Assembly: GCA_037953745.1 (NCBI GenBank)
Contig: JBAKBP010007389.1
Location: 2,501-66,500 of the forward strand
DNA length: 64,000 nt
Reading direction: 5' to 3'
Source of the DNA: Lithodes maja
Taxonomy: Eukaryota; Arthropoda; Malacostraca; Decapoda; Lithodidae
Position 1 is the stretch's first letter, and every line of letters begins with the position of its first letter. Below are positions 43,819-54,900 of the stretch, piece after piece. A program made the translations under genes and the position numbers. The notes below the pieces were generated by a model. The model saw only the letters and a list, made by a program, of their open reading frames with translations, was not told where the DNA came from and searched no databases.

Positions 43819-44105
43819 GGTGATGGGCTGGTCTATCAGAGTGAGAACTGAGCGATCTCTGCCATACCCATAGCTTACTCTGACTGTTCCTTTTAATTAT
43901 ATATTTTCTAGATCTCAAGTGACGGCGTCTCTTCCGTGGATTGACCTCCCAATCTACCAAGATTGGAAGCTAAAGCGTCAGATTTTTCCTTTGCTCTTCA
44001 CCTTTCTCTTCATAATTGCTGAGGGGCACAGGGCCCTGAGTAGGGCTTTGGTTTCCCGGGCGTTTCCGCACCCTCTTCAGCTCCCATGCATAGCCATGAG
44101 AATTA
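43819..44105 (+). mobile_element. SINE-like element, 3'-truncated, plus strand
   Basis: It begins GGTGATGGGCTGGTCTATCAG and runs through AAGTGACGGCGTCTC to GGGCGTTTCCGCACCC. It matches the minus strand of the copies at 44,129-44,560 and 48,675-49,081 but lacks their 3' third and tail. It lies head-out next to an inverted copy. Confidence 0.65.
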
Positions 44106-44128
44106 GGCATAAGCATAACTGATCTCTG

Positions 44129-44560
44129 CTGTTGTTGTTGTTGTTGTTGTTCCCCAGGCTGTCTGGCCGAACAGCCCCAAGGTCTCGAGCAAGGCCAAGG
44201 CCATAAACGAGCGCCCCCACAAAATCCTCCCTGCTTACCACTAACAAAGCCCGGGTGACCGAAGCCACTCCATGGCAGGGAGCTGAGGAAAGTGCGGAAA
44301 CGCCCGGGAAACCAAAGCCCCACCCAAGGCCCTGTGCCCCTCAGCAATTATGAAGGGAAAGTTGAGGGGTAAGGGAAAAATGTGACGCTTTGGCTCCCAA
44401 TCTGCCAACTTCTAGGTTGGCAGTAAGGAGGTCAATCCACGGAAAAGACGCCGCCACTTGAGATCTAGAAGATATATAAGTAAAAGGTACAGTCAGAGTA
44501 AGCTATGGGTATGGCAGAGATCGCACAGTTCTCACTCGGATAGACCAGCCCATCACCACA
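44129..44560 (-). mobile_element. SINE-like element, minus strand
   Basis: Full length, about 430 bp, with the head at 44,560 and a (AAC)n tail at 44,129-44,152 on the minus strand. With the truncated plus-strand copy at 43,819 it forms an inverted pair with arms of about 280 bp. No clear target duplication was found for this copy. Confidence 0.65.
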
Positions 44561-44689
44561 TGACTAGAACCCAATCCTCTCAGCATCAGCTAGGAAAGGC
44601 CCTAGAGAGCCGCCTTTGGCGGGGGGATAGCTCCCCTATTTCAACCCCTTTCGGGGTTGGGCACCCGCCCGTGGCTCTCCTGTGGGTTG

Positions 44690-47003
44690 TGGTGGTGTTC
44701 TGGATGTTGATGTTGAGAATGCTGACCCTAATACCTCTGATCATGCTTTGATTACTTTCAGCTTTGATTTCCCTAAGCCACTCACAAATGAAAAAGTAAT
44801 CAGATTTAGAAATTATAAAAATGCAGACCTAAATTTGGCTAGCAGTGAAGTAAAACAGTACTTGGGAAGTATTGATACTTCCAACTTTACTTCAGATGAG
44901 CTGGTGGAGGTACATGGAAATGCACTTAAATTAGTGTTCGATCATCACTGTCCAGAAGTAGAGAAGAAAATCATAGTACGAGATGATTCGCCCTGGTATA
45001 GCACTCGAGTTAAATTTCTTAGAAGAGCGCGTAGAAGAGCTGAACGTGAATGGCGGAAAAATAAAACAGACTCTACATGGTTGCAATATCTGTCAGCCAG
45101 AAGAGCTGTGGTCCACAAAATCAAAGATGAAAAGAAAGTGTATTATCAGGGAAAAGTTGACTTGTGTGGTAACGACCAGAGGAGGTTGGCTTCAATTGTA
45201 AACAGTTTACTTGGAAAAACAAGAGTCAGCTTAAGACCTTCTGTACCCGATGCCGAGTTGGCTGCCAACTTTGTGGCATTTTTTGCTGGCAAGATAACTC
45301 GCATAAGACAGGAACTGGATGATGCTTCTGTTGGTGAAGAACTTTCAGTTGTACTCCAACCCCGACACATTCCTAATAATGTCCTCTCATCCTTTCACTC
45401 AGTACAGGTGGACATGATCTCGTCCTACATAAGAAACCTCAATAAAACATTTTGCCCGTTGGATCCCATAAATGTTTCCAAGCTACCAAGAGTCTATGAT
45501 CACACAGTTGAGTTTATTTCCAAAATAATTAATAAGTGCTTCTCTGAAGGTAGCTTCCCACATTCTGAAAAGCATGCACTACTCCGACCTACTCTAAAGA
45601 AGCCTGGACTTGATGTTGAGAACATGTTGAACTATCGTCCTGTCTCCAACCTGTCCTTCATATCAAAGATATTAGAGCATGCAATACTTGACCAATTACA
45701 ACCACTACTTCAGCAGAATGAAACTATCCCAATTTTTCAGTCTGCTTACCGACAGCATCATTCAACTGAAACAGCATTGATTAGAGTACATAATGATCTA
45801 GTTGAGAACATTTGCAATGGTGTGGCCTCACTATTGGTCTTGCTTGATCTCTCTGCGGCTTTTGACACAGTGGATCACAAGTTGTTATTGAGTGATCTTT
45901 ATGATTGTGGTGTGCGTGACTCCGCTCTCTTGCTTCTTGGGTCGTACTTGTCAGGTAGATCCCAGAGTGTGATTGTAAATCAAGTGGTCTCGGACTCGAC
46001 ACCCCTGCAATATGGTGTTCCGCAGTGATCAGTTTTAGGTCCTATCCTATTTATAATTTATATTAGCAGTTTGTCTCTTCTGCTTCGTGCACATAATGTC
46101 ACCTTTCACTTTTATGCAGATGACACCCAGATTTATGTGAGAATCACAAATATAGTTGATATACGGAGTAAGATGGAATTGTTGATGTCTGATATCAAGA
46201 AGTGGATGAGAGCGAGAAAACTTAAACTAAATGATGGTAAAACTGATATTCTCATCATCCGAGGAAATAGAAGAGCTGATGATATAGTAGGTGCCCTCTC
46301 CATCAATGTGGGTGGATCTCAGCTGCGACCGGCCAACTCTGTTCGAAATCTGGGTGTATATGTGAACTCCCGATTAGATTTCAAAGAGCATGTAAACCAG
46401 ATAGTTAAAAGTTGTTACTTGCACATCAGAAATCTCTATTTGGTGAAGCCGTTTATAACCAGACGTTGCCTCCTGACGTTGGTTCACTCATTGGTCTTCT
46501 CTCGTGTTGATTATTGCAATGCCCTGTTGGTGGGTCTTCCAAATTATATTTTGAAGAAAGTTCAGTCTGTTCTTAACAGGGCCGCAAGACTAATTTTTGG
46601 TGTTCCACCTAGAACTCCTACTACATCTCTTCACATAGAACTGCACTGGCTGCCAGTAAGAGCAAGAATAGAATTTAAGTTGTGTTTGGTGACTTTTAAG
46701 GTTCTCAAATTTGGTGAGCCTAGGTACCTTGCGGAGCTGCTCAGGCGCCCACCGGCACACCATGGTGTAGTTGTGCGTCATGACAATGACCCATTTCGTC
46801 TTGATGAACCAAGGGCTTTCCAGCAGTCTTCTTTCTTTGAGAGGTCATTCTCCTACATGGCTCCGAGGTTGTATAACAGGTTGCCGCTGTCCATCAGACA
46901 ACTGAGTTCTGTTGAATGCTTCAAGAGACAACTTAAGACTTTTCTCTTTGAGAGAAGCTATGATCTTGAGAGAGGTGTCATGACAGATGGCTATAGAGTT
47001 TAG
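44690..47003 (+). pseudogene. L2-like reverse transcriptase, one premature stop
   Basis: The endonuclease survives only as its last motif, NTSDHALITF. RT motifs in order are LNYRPVSNLSFISKILE, LLDLSAAFDTVDH (near 45,845), YGVPQ, a TGA stop at 46,026-46,028, SVLGPILF in the same frame, the catalytic FYADDTQIY (near 46,110), then VRNLGVYVNSRLDF and the C-terminal LHWLPVRARIEFK region ending at 47,003. Apart from that stop, in place of the Gly of the PQGS motif, the frame is open for over 760 codons, so this copy decayed little after truncation. Confidence 0.85.
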
Positions 47004-47173
47004 GCTATTTTGCCACTGCTAGTGATTGTTAAATGTGTGTTGTATATAAGCCTTCTTTTGATGCATTGATTTTTGTTCTTTTTTCTTTCTCTTTTCGAGC
47101 GCTCGTGAATTCTTCGGAAAAATTGGCGCTTATGAGAAATAAGTAACATGCTTATTATTATTATTATTATTAC
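44690..47173 (+). mobile_element. 5'-truncated L2/CR1-like LINE
   Basis: It starts at the end of the endonuclease and runs to a (TTA)n tail at about 47,150-47,173. Block order and motifs such as HHSTETALIRVHNDL and LDLSAAFDTVDH suit the L2/CR1 group. Confidence 0.75.
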
Positions 47174-47514
47174 ATAGGCTACATAAAATAAACAGAAATT
47201 AAATAATACCCAGCTTGGTATCATGTAGTTCACAGCACTGCCTCAACCAAAAACAGTGGTCATCAAACTACAGGTACTATCTATCTATAGATATATCTAT
47301 ATATAGATATCTATCTACTATCTATCTATCAAACTACTGTGTTACCAAAACCACTGTCCTAATTGTGTACAGTACCATGCCTCACATCATTTAGCTTCCG
47401 GTACAGTATGTTGCTACAGTACAGTATAGGAATATCGGTACTGTACTGCACTATGAGGATCAGTACCGGTATGCTAATTCTGTAGAGTAGCAGACCTGAA
47501 ATCATTACTTAAGG
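47174..47514. repeat. Simple-sequence spacer
   Basis: ATCT/ATAGAT-type microsatellite at about 47,278-47,335, followed by repeated TACAGTA/GGTACTG motifs. No gene. Confidence 0.6.
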
Positions 47515-49150
47515 TTAAATATAGAGCAACTTCCTCCAGTGTGCCTGGATCCTAGAAGTGTACACTATGCTTGGAGTTTGTAGCATTTTAATGATACTGT
47601 TCTCAGAAGTGTTAAGGCGCTGAATGAATTTATATGTTAGCTTTCTAATGAGTGATTGGTAACAGTGTAAGTTCATATAGGCACATAGCGTACTTGTACT
47701 CTCATATTTTGAGAGCCCCAGAAACATTTTCATGATATTGTGATATGAGATACTTAGTCTATTCACTGTCATTTTCTTATAGTTCCACCATAGTTGTGCT
47801 GTATACATTGGTGAGCAGTAGGAGTTGAACAATGTTATTTTTGTATCCCATGTGCACATATGAAATTTTCTTAATATTGAATTTCCCTGCATGTAAAGTT
47901 GCCTTCGCTGACGACCCATATCCTCATCATCTGAGCGATCACTTGAAATATAGTGTCCTAGATACTTTACTTTACTTACTTCTTCTATAATTTCTTCATA
48001 CAAATAGAATTTAGGTAGCTTTGATTTCAATAGAAGGTTAGATTTAAATATTATGATATTGCTCTTTATAGGATTAAATTTGACTGAATGTTCGATTCCA
48101 AATTTTTCACATACTCTTAATAATTTATCCAGTCCTGCTCCAGAGGGCGCGATTAAGGCTAGGTCATCAGCATACATGAGATGATTTACAATGGTGCTGC
48201 CAATGCAGCACCCAGTGCGAGTCTTGTTCAGCTCTAGACTAAGATCATCCAAGTAGACGTTGAAAAGATACGGAGACAATATCCCCCCCTGCCTAACATC
48301 ATTGGTTACGGCGAAAGAGCCTGACAGGATGTTGCCCCATCTTACACACATTTTTTGATTAGCATACCAGAAAATAAGTATCCTAACAATATAGCTAGGC
48401 ACTCCCCTGTTAACTAATTTTTCAAATAAGGTTTTGTGACACACCCTATCAAAAGCTTTACTTGCATCAAGAAAACAAAAGAAAATTGAGCTATTTAGTT
48501 TGTTGTATGTATCAATCACTTCTTTCAGCACATATATGCATTGGTCTGTGCCGTGATTTTTCTTAAAGCCAAACTGATTGCTGCTGGTGACAATATATGC
48601 AGACATTCTTTCTAGCATTATCATTTCAACTACCTTACTCACCACACTAGCAAGTGCTACTGGGTGGTAGTTGTTGTTGTTGTTTTTCCCCAAGCTGCCT
48701 GGCCGAACAGCCCCAAGGCCCCGAGCAAGGCCAAGGCCACAACCGAGCGCCCCCACAGAACCCTCCCCGCCGACCACAATAAAGCCTGGGTGACCAAAGC
48801 CACTCCATGGCGGGGAGCTGAGGAGGGCGCGGAAACGCCCGGAAAACCAAAGCCCCACCCAGGGCCCTGTGCCCCTCAGCAATTATGAAGAGAAAGTTGA
48901 AGGGCAAAGGAAAGATGTGACGCTTTGGCTTCCAATCTTGGTAGATTAAGAGGTCAATCCACGCAAGAGACGCCGTCACTTGAGATCTAGAAAATATATA
49001 AGTAAAAGGAACAGTCAGAGTAAGCTATGGGTATGGCAGAGATCGCTCAGTTCTCACTCTGATAGACCAGCCCATCACCACACTGGGTGGTAGTTGTCTT
49101 TAGCTGTAATTTTACCTGATTTATCTTTAATGATTTACCTGATTTATCTT
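47515..49150 (-). pseudogene. LINE reverse transcriptase (clade uncertain), split by a SINE
   Basis: RT motifs on the minus strand are SGKITAKDNYHPVALAS (around 49,090-49,150, then continued after the SINE), FGFKKNHGTDQCIYVLKE, CFLDASKAFDRVCH, VRQGGILSPYLFNVYLDDL and the catalytic MYADDLALIAPS (near 48,170). A C-terminal region follows to the stop at 47,515. The RT frame from 48,672 to 47,515 is open. The pattern resembles the Rex1/CR1-related group, but I am not certain. The SINE at 48,675-49,081 interrupts the HPVALA segment, and everything upstream of RT is missing. Confidence 0.75.
48659..49097 (-). mobile_element. SINE-like element with 16-bp target duplication
   Basis: ACTGGGTGGTAGTTGT is present at both sides (48,659-48,674 and 49,082-49,097). 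The element lies between them on the minus strand, with its head at 49,081 and a (AAC)n tail at the left. A duplication of that length and an A-rich tail indicate LINE-dependent retroposition. I do not see a clear tRNA-type A/B box in the head, so its origin is open. Confidence 0.8.
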
Positions 49151-49157
49151 TATCTTT

Positions 49158-49850
49158 TATGGTCTTCGAAAGGGGTGAAGTCACAGAGTGTGAGGTGAAG
49201 CTGAACGGTCAGGCTATGGAGATCGTCAACTCTTTTAAGTATCTGGGCAGTGTGTTGAGTAAAGATGGGACTATGGATGAAGAGGTGTGGGAGAGGGTAC
49301 AACAGGGGAAGAGGGTTGTAGGAACGCTAAAAGCAGTAACAAGAAATAGGGTGGTCAGTATGGAAGTGAAGAAGTCCTTGCATGACAGTGTGGTAATCCC
49401 GACACTGACTTACGGAAGCGAAGCATGGACGTTGGTTCAGAGACTCGGACCAAGAGTGAGAGCAGTGGAAATGAATTACTTAAGGAGTGCGTGCGGAGTT
49501 ACATGGAGGGATAGACAGACTAATGAGGAAGTAAGAAGGAGGTGTGGTGTGGAGGTAGATGTGCTGGAAAGTGTGAAAAGGAACAACTTGAGATGGTTCG
49601 GTCATATGGAACGTATGGAAAGCGAGAGAATGACTAAGAGGGTGTACGAGAGCGAGGTGGAGGGACAGAGGGGGAGAGGTACACCGAATATGAGGTGGAA
49701 GGATGGAGTGAGGAACTACATGAACGAAGGCGGTGCTGGTTGGGGGGAGGGGCGTCGACTGACTGGGGACAGAGGTGCATGGGGGCGGTTCGTTCGTGGC
49801 CACCCCTTCGGGGATCACGGCGTCAGGCAATAGATAGATAGATAGAACAA
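49158..49850 (+). pseudogene. RTE-like LINE 3' fragment
   Basis: It is 224 codons, open to a TAG just before a (AGAT)n tail, and corresponds to the last quarter of the 1,003-aa ORF at 58,770-61,781. Readable parts are the RT thumb and C-terminal region: SFKYLGSVLSKDG, TLTYGSEAWTLV, RNNLRWFGHMERM. It is nearly identical to the full copy at the protein level. It begins sharply at GGTCTTCGAAAGGGG, a normal 5' truncation. Confidence 0.8.
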
Positions 49851-50772
49851 GTATTACGGATATCATAGACTCCGGCAGGACACCATGCGTAAGTACTATG
49901 CGTAAGTACTATCACTAGTACATCTAGTGATAGGGATGGTTGGCCTGGTGGTAGCAATGAAGGAATTTCATGCTCAAAACATAGAGCAAAGACCAGTCCA
50001 TGTAGGACGAAAGCGATTGAAATGCCTAGCCTAGACGATGTTAGCCTAGGCTAGGCTAAATATGACAATGATTTATAATAAAATCTGTGTGGTAAGTAAT
50101 CTTCTCATAATACGTATTTATACGTCTTTTCCTCATAATATGTATTTATTGGATGTATTTGGGGCGAAATGGGTACTTGAAGGGTGGCTGGACGAATTTA
50201 GAACCTAGGCCTAGGCTAGGCCTAAACATTTTCGCATGATAGAAACAATGCCCCCAATCTACAGTATTTATGGTTAGGACTGTCATTTAGCCATGTCTAC
50301 ATTATTATTTACAATGCATGAGATTTAGGCCTAGGCTACTTGATGTAGCCTAGACAAAAAACATGTTTTCATAGCCTAACACTGGGAAAAGTGCAGTAAT
50401 TGTTTAGATATTGGGCCTTTTTTTTCTAGTTATTAAAAACTTATTCTATGGTGTATTATATGATACAGTATAATGCATAAAATTTAATTTGTGTACAATA
50501 AAACATGTTTTCATAGGCAAAAAATAGAAAAAGACGCAAATTTTGGCATGAGCACGGAACCGATTGAATTTTCCCCATAAGAACAGTGCCCCGATCTTGG
50601 CTGTTTCAATCCTAGCTCTATTTCTGCAGAACCGATTAGCAGCTAGGATGGGGGTTCCACTGTAATAATAATGGTCGTAGCATGTGGTGCGTCCCGTGGA
50701 AGTCGTCGGCTCTCTGGAAATGCTCAATACACATACATATCTATGACGCCTCCTTACTATAAAGTAACATAT
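49851..50772. other. Interior of element D, no gene recognised
   Basis: AT-rich with repeated CCTAGGCTAGGC-like palindromic motifs at about 50,025-50,060, 50,205-50,225 and 50,325-50,350. A minus-strand frame at 50,446-50,727 shows no domain. The right end (CTTACTATAAAGTAACATAT) is the original left flank of the I-like LINE. Confidence 0.4.
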
Positions 50773-51221
50773 ACTTCCCAGAAGACCCCCGCTCTGCCTG
50801 CTTCGTTGGTTTCACTTTTGAACACGTGCGGGGGCTGACGGAGGCGGCAGGAGGGGAGTGCATGCCCGCATGCCCACCCTTCCTGCCGCCCCCAACTAAT
50901 TGTAGTGGGCCCTATCATTTCTCATCCTTTCTGTTTTCCGTTTTTCCCTTCTTCCCGCTGCCCCCTCCTTTGGGAGCACCGTGACTGTCATGAGGTAAAC
51001 GACCGTACTAACTCTTTGGTTTCGTTGGAGGGTGTTGTGGGTCGGCAATCCCTACACCCGTCGAACTGTGGTACCCGACGTGTTCGAGCGAGGGGAAACT
51101 TTTATGCCAAACCCTAACCCTTGTGCTGGGTTGGCGATCGACGGCCCTTAAGGTGCATTAGTCGGGGTGTATATCTGCAAGAATTCCTAGGGCGGTCGTC
51201 CCGTCCTCTAATTGTGGCTCC

Positions 51222-51956
51222 ATGGTGGGTTTGGAATCTGATTCAGATGAATTTAGAAATATTCGTCCTATGGAATCTAAAATTGCCCCCTCCGACGCCG
51301 ACCCCTGCGAGAAATTGGACTGCCTCAAGGACCCTTCCCCTGCTGCCAACAGTGCCGGAGTTCCCCACTCAGGCATGGCACCCACAGACCTTGGCAAACC
51401 TCCTAAGGATACTGTGACGAATTCTCCATCGTCGGGTAGTGAGATCCATCAGGTGATCTCCCCGGCATCAATTCCTATGCACAGTACTGCCTCTGTGATC
51501 AATAATAGTGATGACAACCCCACAGTCTCGACTTTAACTTCTAAATTACCAGATTATGATTCTAGCCTTAGCCTACCTCTTCATTCTGTTGACAACCTTA
51601 ATGAAGAACCTCGCATGCCCTCAGCTGACACCCCTACGGATGCTTCTTGCATCCCTGACCCGTCTGTGACTCCATCTGTTACCATCTTGCCTCCGGATGC
51701 AGGATCTCCTACCTCAATTAAACCTGCTTCTGTACCTCCACGATCTCAACGGGCCATTAATGCAGGTACAGGAAAAGACCTTGCCGGTATTTCCTCTGTC
51801 ATTCACACGCTTCAACCGTTCGTACCTTCGCATAACCGACAAAGGCGTAAACGTAACACGTATACCCCTGCTTCGAAGGACACTTATAACGCTATGTTCA
51901 GTCCCCCTGATTGGTCACGGTTTTTCACAGTCTCTGGTGGGTTAACCTGTGGATGA
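51222..51956 (+). pseudogene. I-like LINE ORF1, N-terminal part
   Basis: 244 codons, Ser/Pro/Thr-rich and low complexity, ending in YNAMFSPPDWSRFFTVSGG, the entry to the ORF1 RNA-binding region. The TGA at 51,954-51,956 arises because the next part, starting DDFSLYDTLAQDIGDF, is in another frame and overlaps by a few bases. A small indel near 51,945 is the simplest explanation. ORF1 protein would coat element RNA. Confidence 0.7.
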
Positions 51957-54900
51957 TTTCAGTCTATACGATACTCTCGCACAAGATATTGGTGACTTCA
52001 CCATGCATGCTGATGGATCGGCCAAGCGCATGATTGAGGTGAAAACACAGGAGCAATCAGAAGCCTTACAAGCCTACCTCGACACCCCCAACGACAGATA
52101 CACAGGTAAACCAGATGAATACCTGAATCAGTGTACTGGCACGGTTGTGCTCCCTTCCGACTTCGAATTTGCAGATCAGAGCTTTACAGACTCAACCAAT
52201 CGTATCTTAAAATTATTGCAAAGAACTGACCCCACTGTTGTTAAAGTTGACACTTATACTGCTCCTCAGCGTGGAAATCGGCCCCCACTACGCATTGTCA
52301 AAATCTATTTTAAGCGCCATGACCTCCCTATGCATGTCCGTCTTGCAGGTCGCCAACTGCAGGTACGAAGGTATGTTAACAAGCCGAGACAATGCACAAA
52401 TTGCTGGAAGCTTGGGCATTCAACCCCACGGTGTCGGGCTCTCAATGCTCGTTGCTTAAATTGCGGCTCAGAACAACATGCTCTCAACAATTGTCAAGCC
52501 AGCGCACCCCGTTGTGCAAATTGTGACGGGTCCCACAAAGCCAATGACAGAACATGCCTGCACTTTGCGTTTCATCGTGACGTATTACATTTACAGGCCA
52601 CAAAAGGACTCCCCTTCCGGTCTGCTGCAGCACAATTAAGGCAGGAAGGTAAATCTCCTCCATATCGACGGTTTGAATCAACTACACCCGCTGACTCCTC
52701 TGACCACCAGCATCCAGAGCAGCCTCCGGCACCACCTATTAGCCTACAACATTACCCCACCAATGATACCTTCAGTTTAGTTCACCTTAACTCCCCGGAC
52801 CTATCCACCTCTCACAGGTTCGAGGGATTTACTAACTTGACCGATGATACTGAGTTTTGGAACATGACTGCCGAAGAGAACCTCATGGAATGTAACACAG
52901 TACCAGATATAGAGACTTCTCCCCAATCTCGCTCCACCCAGTCGCAGCCTCGGAAAAAGCGTAAGGTTGCAAGTCCTATCCGGTCATTATCCCGGACCTC
53001 GAAACTCGGTTCCACCACACACAAGTGGGTTATGCCTACCCACGATCCGGACTGTGGCTGCCATAACTGCGGCCGATTCTTTCTACTTCAGCACAAGACT
53101 TCTACCCGTACAGTACTCACCGAACATCTTCACAAATTTCTTTCCAAGCGAGCTCCAGCGGAAGATGCTCAAATTCACCCGACTCCTTGTTTTTGTGTCA
53201 CCCATATTTGTGAATCTGATCCTACGCCCAAGGACTTGATGCAGAGATGCCTGAAGGACAATAACCAGTTGGATTCTGACTTGACTAATATAGAGCTATC
53301 ACAATCCCGATTTGATGTTCACCAACCTCCTGTCAATGTGCGTACCACCCTCACCACGCCTGATCCTCCCTGTAACCTTGAGCGACATGTTCCGTTAGCC
53401 GCTCCCCACTGCCCAGATCCCGATGCTCCCAAACCTAGAGACATTCCCCCACAAACTCCTGCTAACCCTACGACACCATCATCTGACGAACCTTCGATAA
53501 AGACTCATCATACCCCGAGCCCCTCACAATCTCCTGTATTGATATGTCACACCAATATCCCACCTGACAAATGTGGATGTCCAATTTGTTTCCGTAATTA
53601 CATCACACCCCATATCTGTGCCACGGATCCCTGCCTCCTTGCTCGGACGCAGGAATTTGTCACCACACGTACACTTCCCCCTAACCCTGATGAAGATGTT
53701 ACCTCCGCTTATCTATTTATGAACACTCTGCGCCAAAAACTCCTCCACTGCCCCACCCTTGTTCCTAAACTAGTCACACAATTCAAAGCTATTTCTGAAA
53801 AATTTACAGACCTTACATCTACCCCTTCACCTCCATCCACACAACCCTCTCCACACTCACAACCTTTACCAGACTCTCTTCAAGAGACTCTATTGTCGAT
53901 GACTCTGACAATCCTATTCTTGATGGCATATAACATTTTGCAATGGAATATAAACGGATACCAAACTCGCCTCCGTATGGGAGAATTACAACGATTACTT
54001 AAATTATATTCACCATTATGCATTTGCCTCCAACATGTAGGCAATTTTGTTGTCCCCCCCAGGCATTATACTGTTGCTGCTAGCTCCCCTATAACCCCTT
54101 CACATCTCCGAATGGCCATCCTTGTGCACTATAAGTGCGTATTTGTTCCTGTCACCCTTGACCCCAACCCTTTTCAAACAACTGCCGTCTCCATTTCATT
54201 ACCAAACCTTCCTTCCTTGACTGTTTGCTCCTCCTACAATCAACCCTCCTGTCATTACAATACTTCAGACCTTCATCAACTAGTACAACAACTGACCCCA
54301 CCGTACCTTATTCTGGGCGACTTTAACGCACACTCTCCCCTTTGGGGCAACCCAAACACAGACATCCCAGGCGATAAAATTGAAAAATATCTCCTTCATT
54401 CTACTCTTTGTTGTCTCAACTTTGACACGCCCACCTACAGATCTGCTACCCACTGTACATTTTCCGCTGTTGATCTTTCCTTTGCCTCGGATGACGCAGC
54501 TCCCCTATTTGACTGGTCAGTTTTACAGGATCGCTTCTCCAGCGACCACTACCCTATACTCCTTAAGTATTTGTGCCCTGCATCCTCCCCTCAAATATCG
54601 AGTTATAATCTCTCTAAAGCCAATTGGACGTCTTATACGCACTCCTCTGCAGACGTTTCGGACTTCTCCCCTACCTCTTCCCCTGCACACAATTTTGATT
54701 ATTTTTCGTCCTTCCTGAACTCCATTGCTCGCACTCATATCCCGCTTACATCCTCGCTGGCGCATCCTCGCCAGGTCCCTTGGTGGACGCCCACTCTAGC
54801 CCAAATGATAAAATTCAAGCATCGTGTGGAACGCCTTCTTAAGCGTCTGAGTGTTAGGCAGCGGCGTTTAAAGACTGTTTCCCCCCGGCTTTTTTCCACT

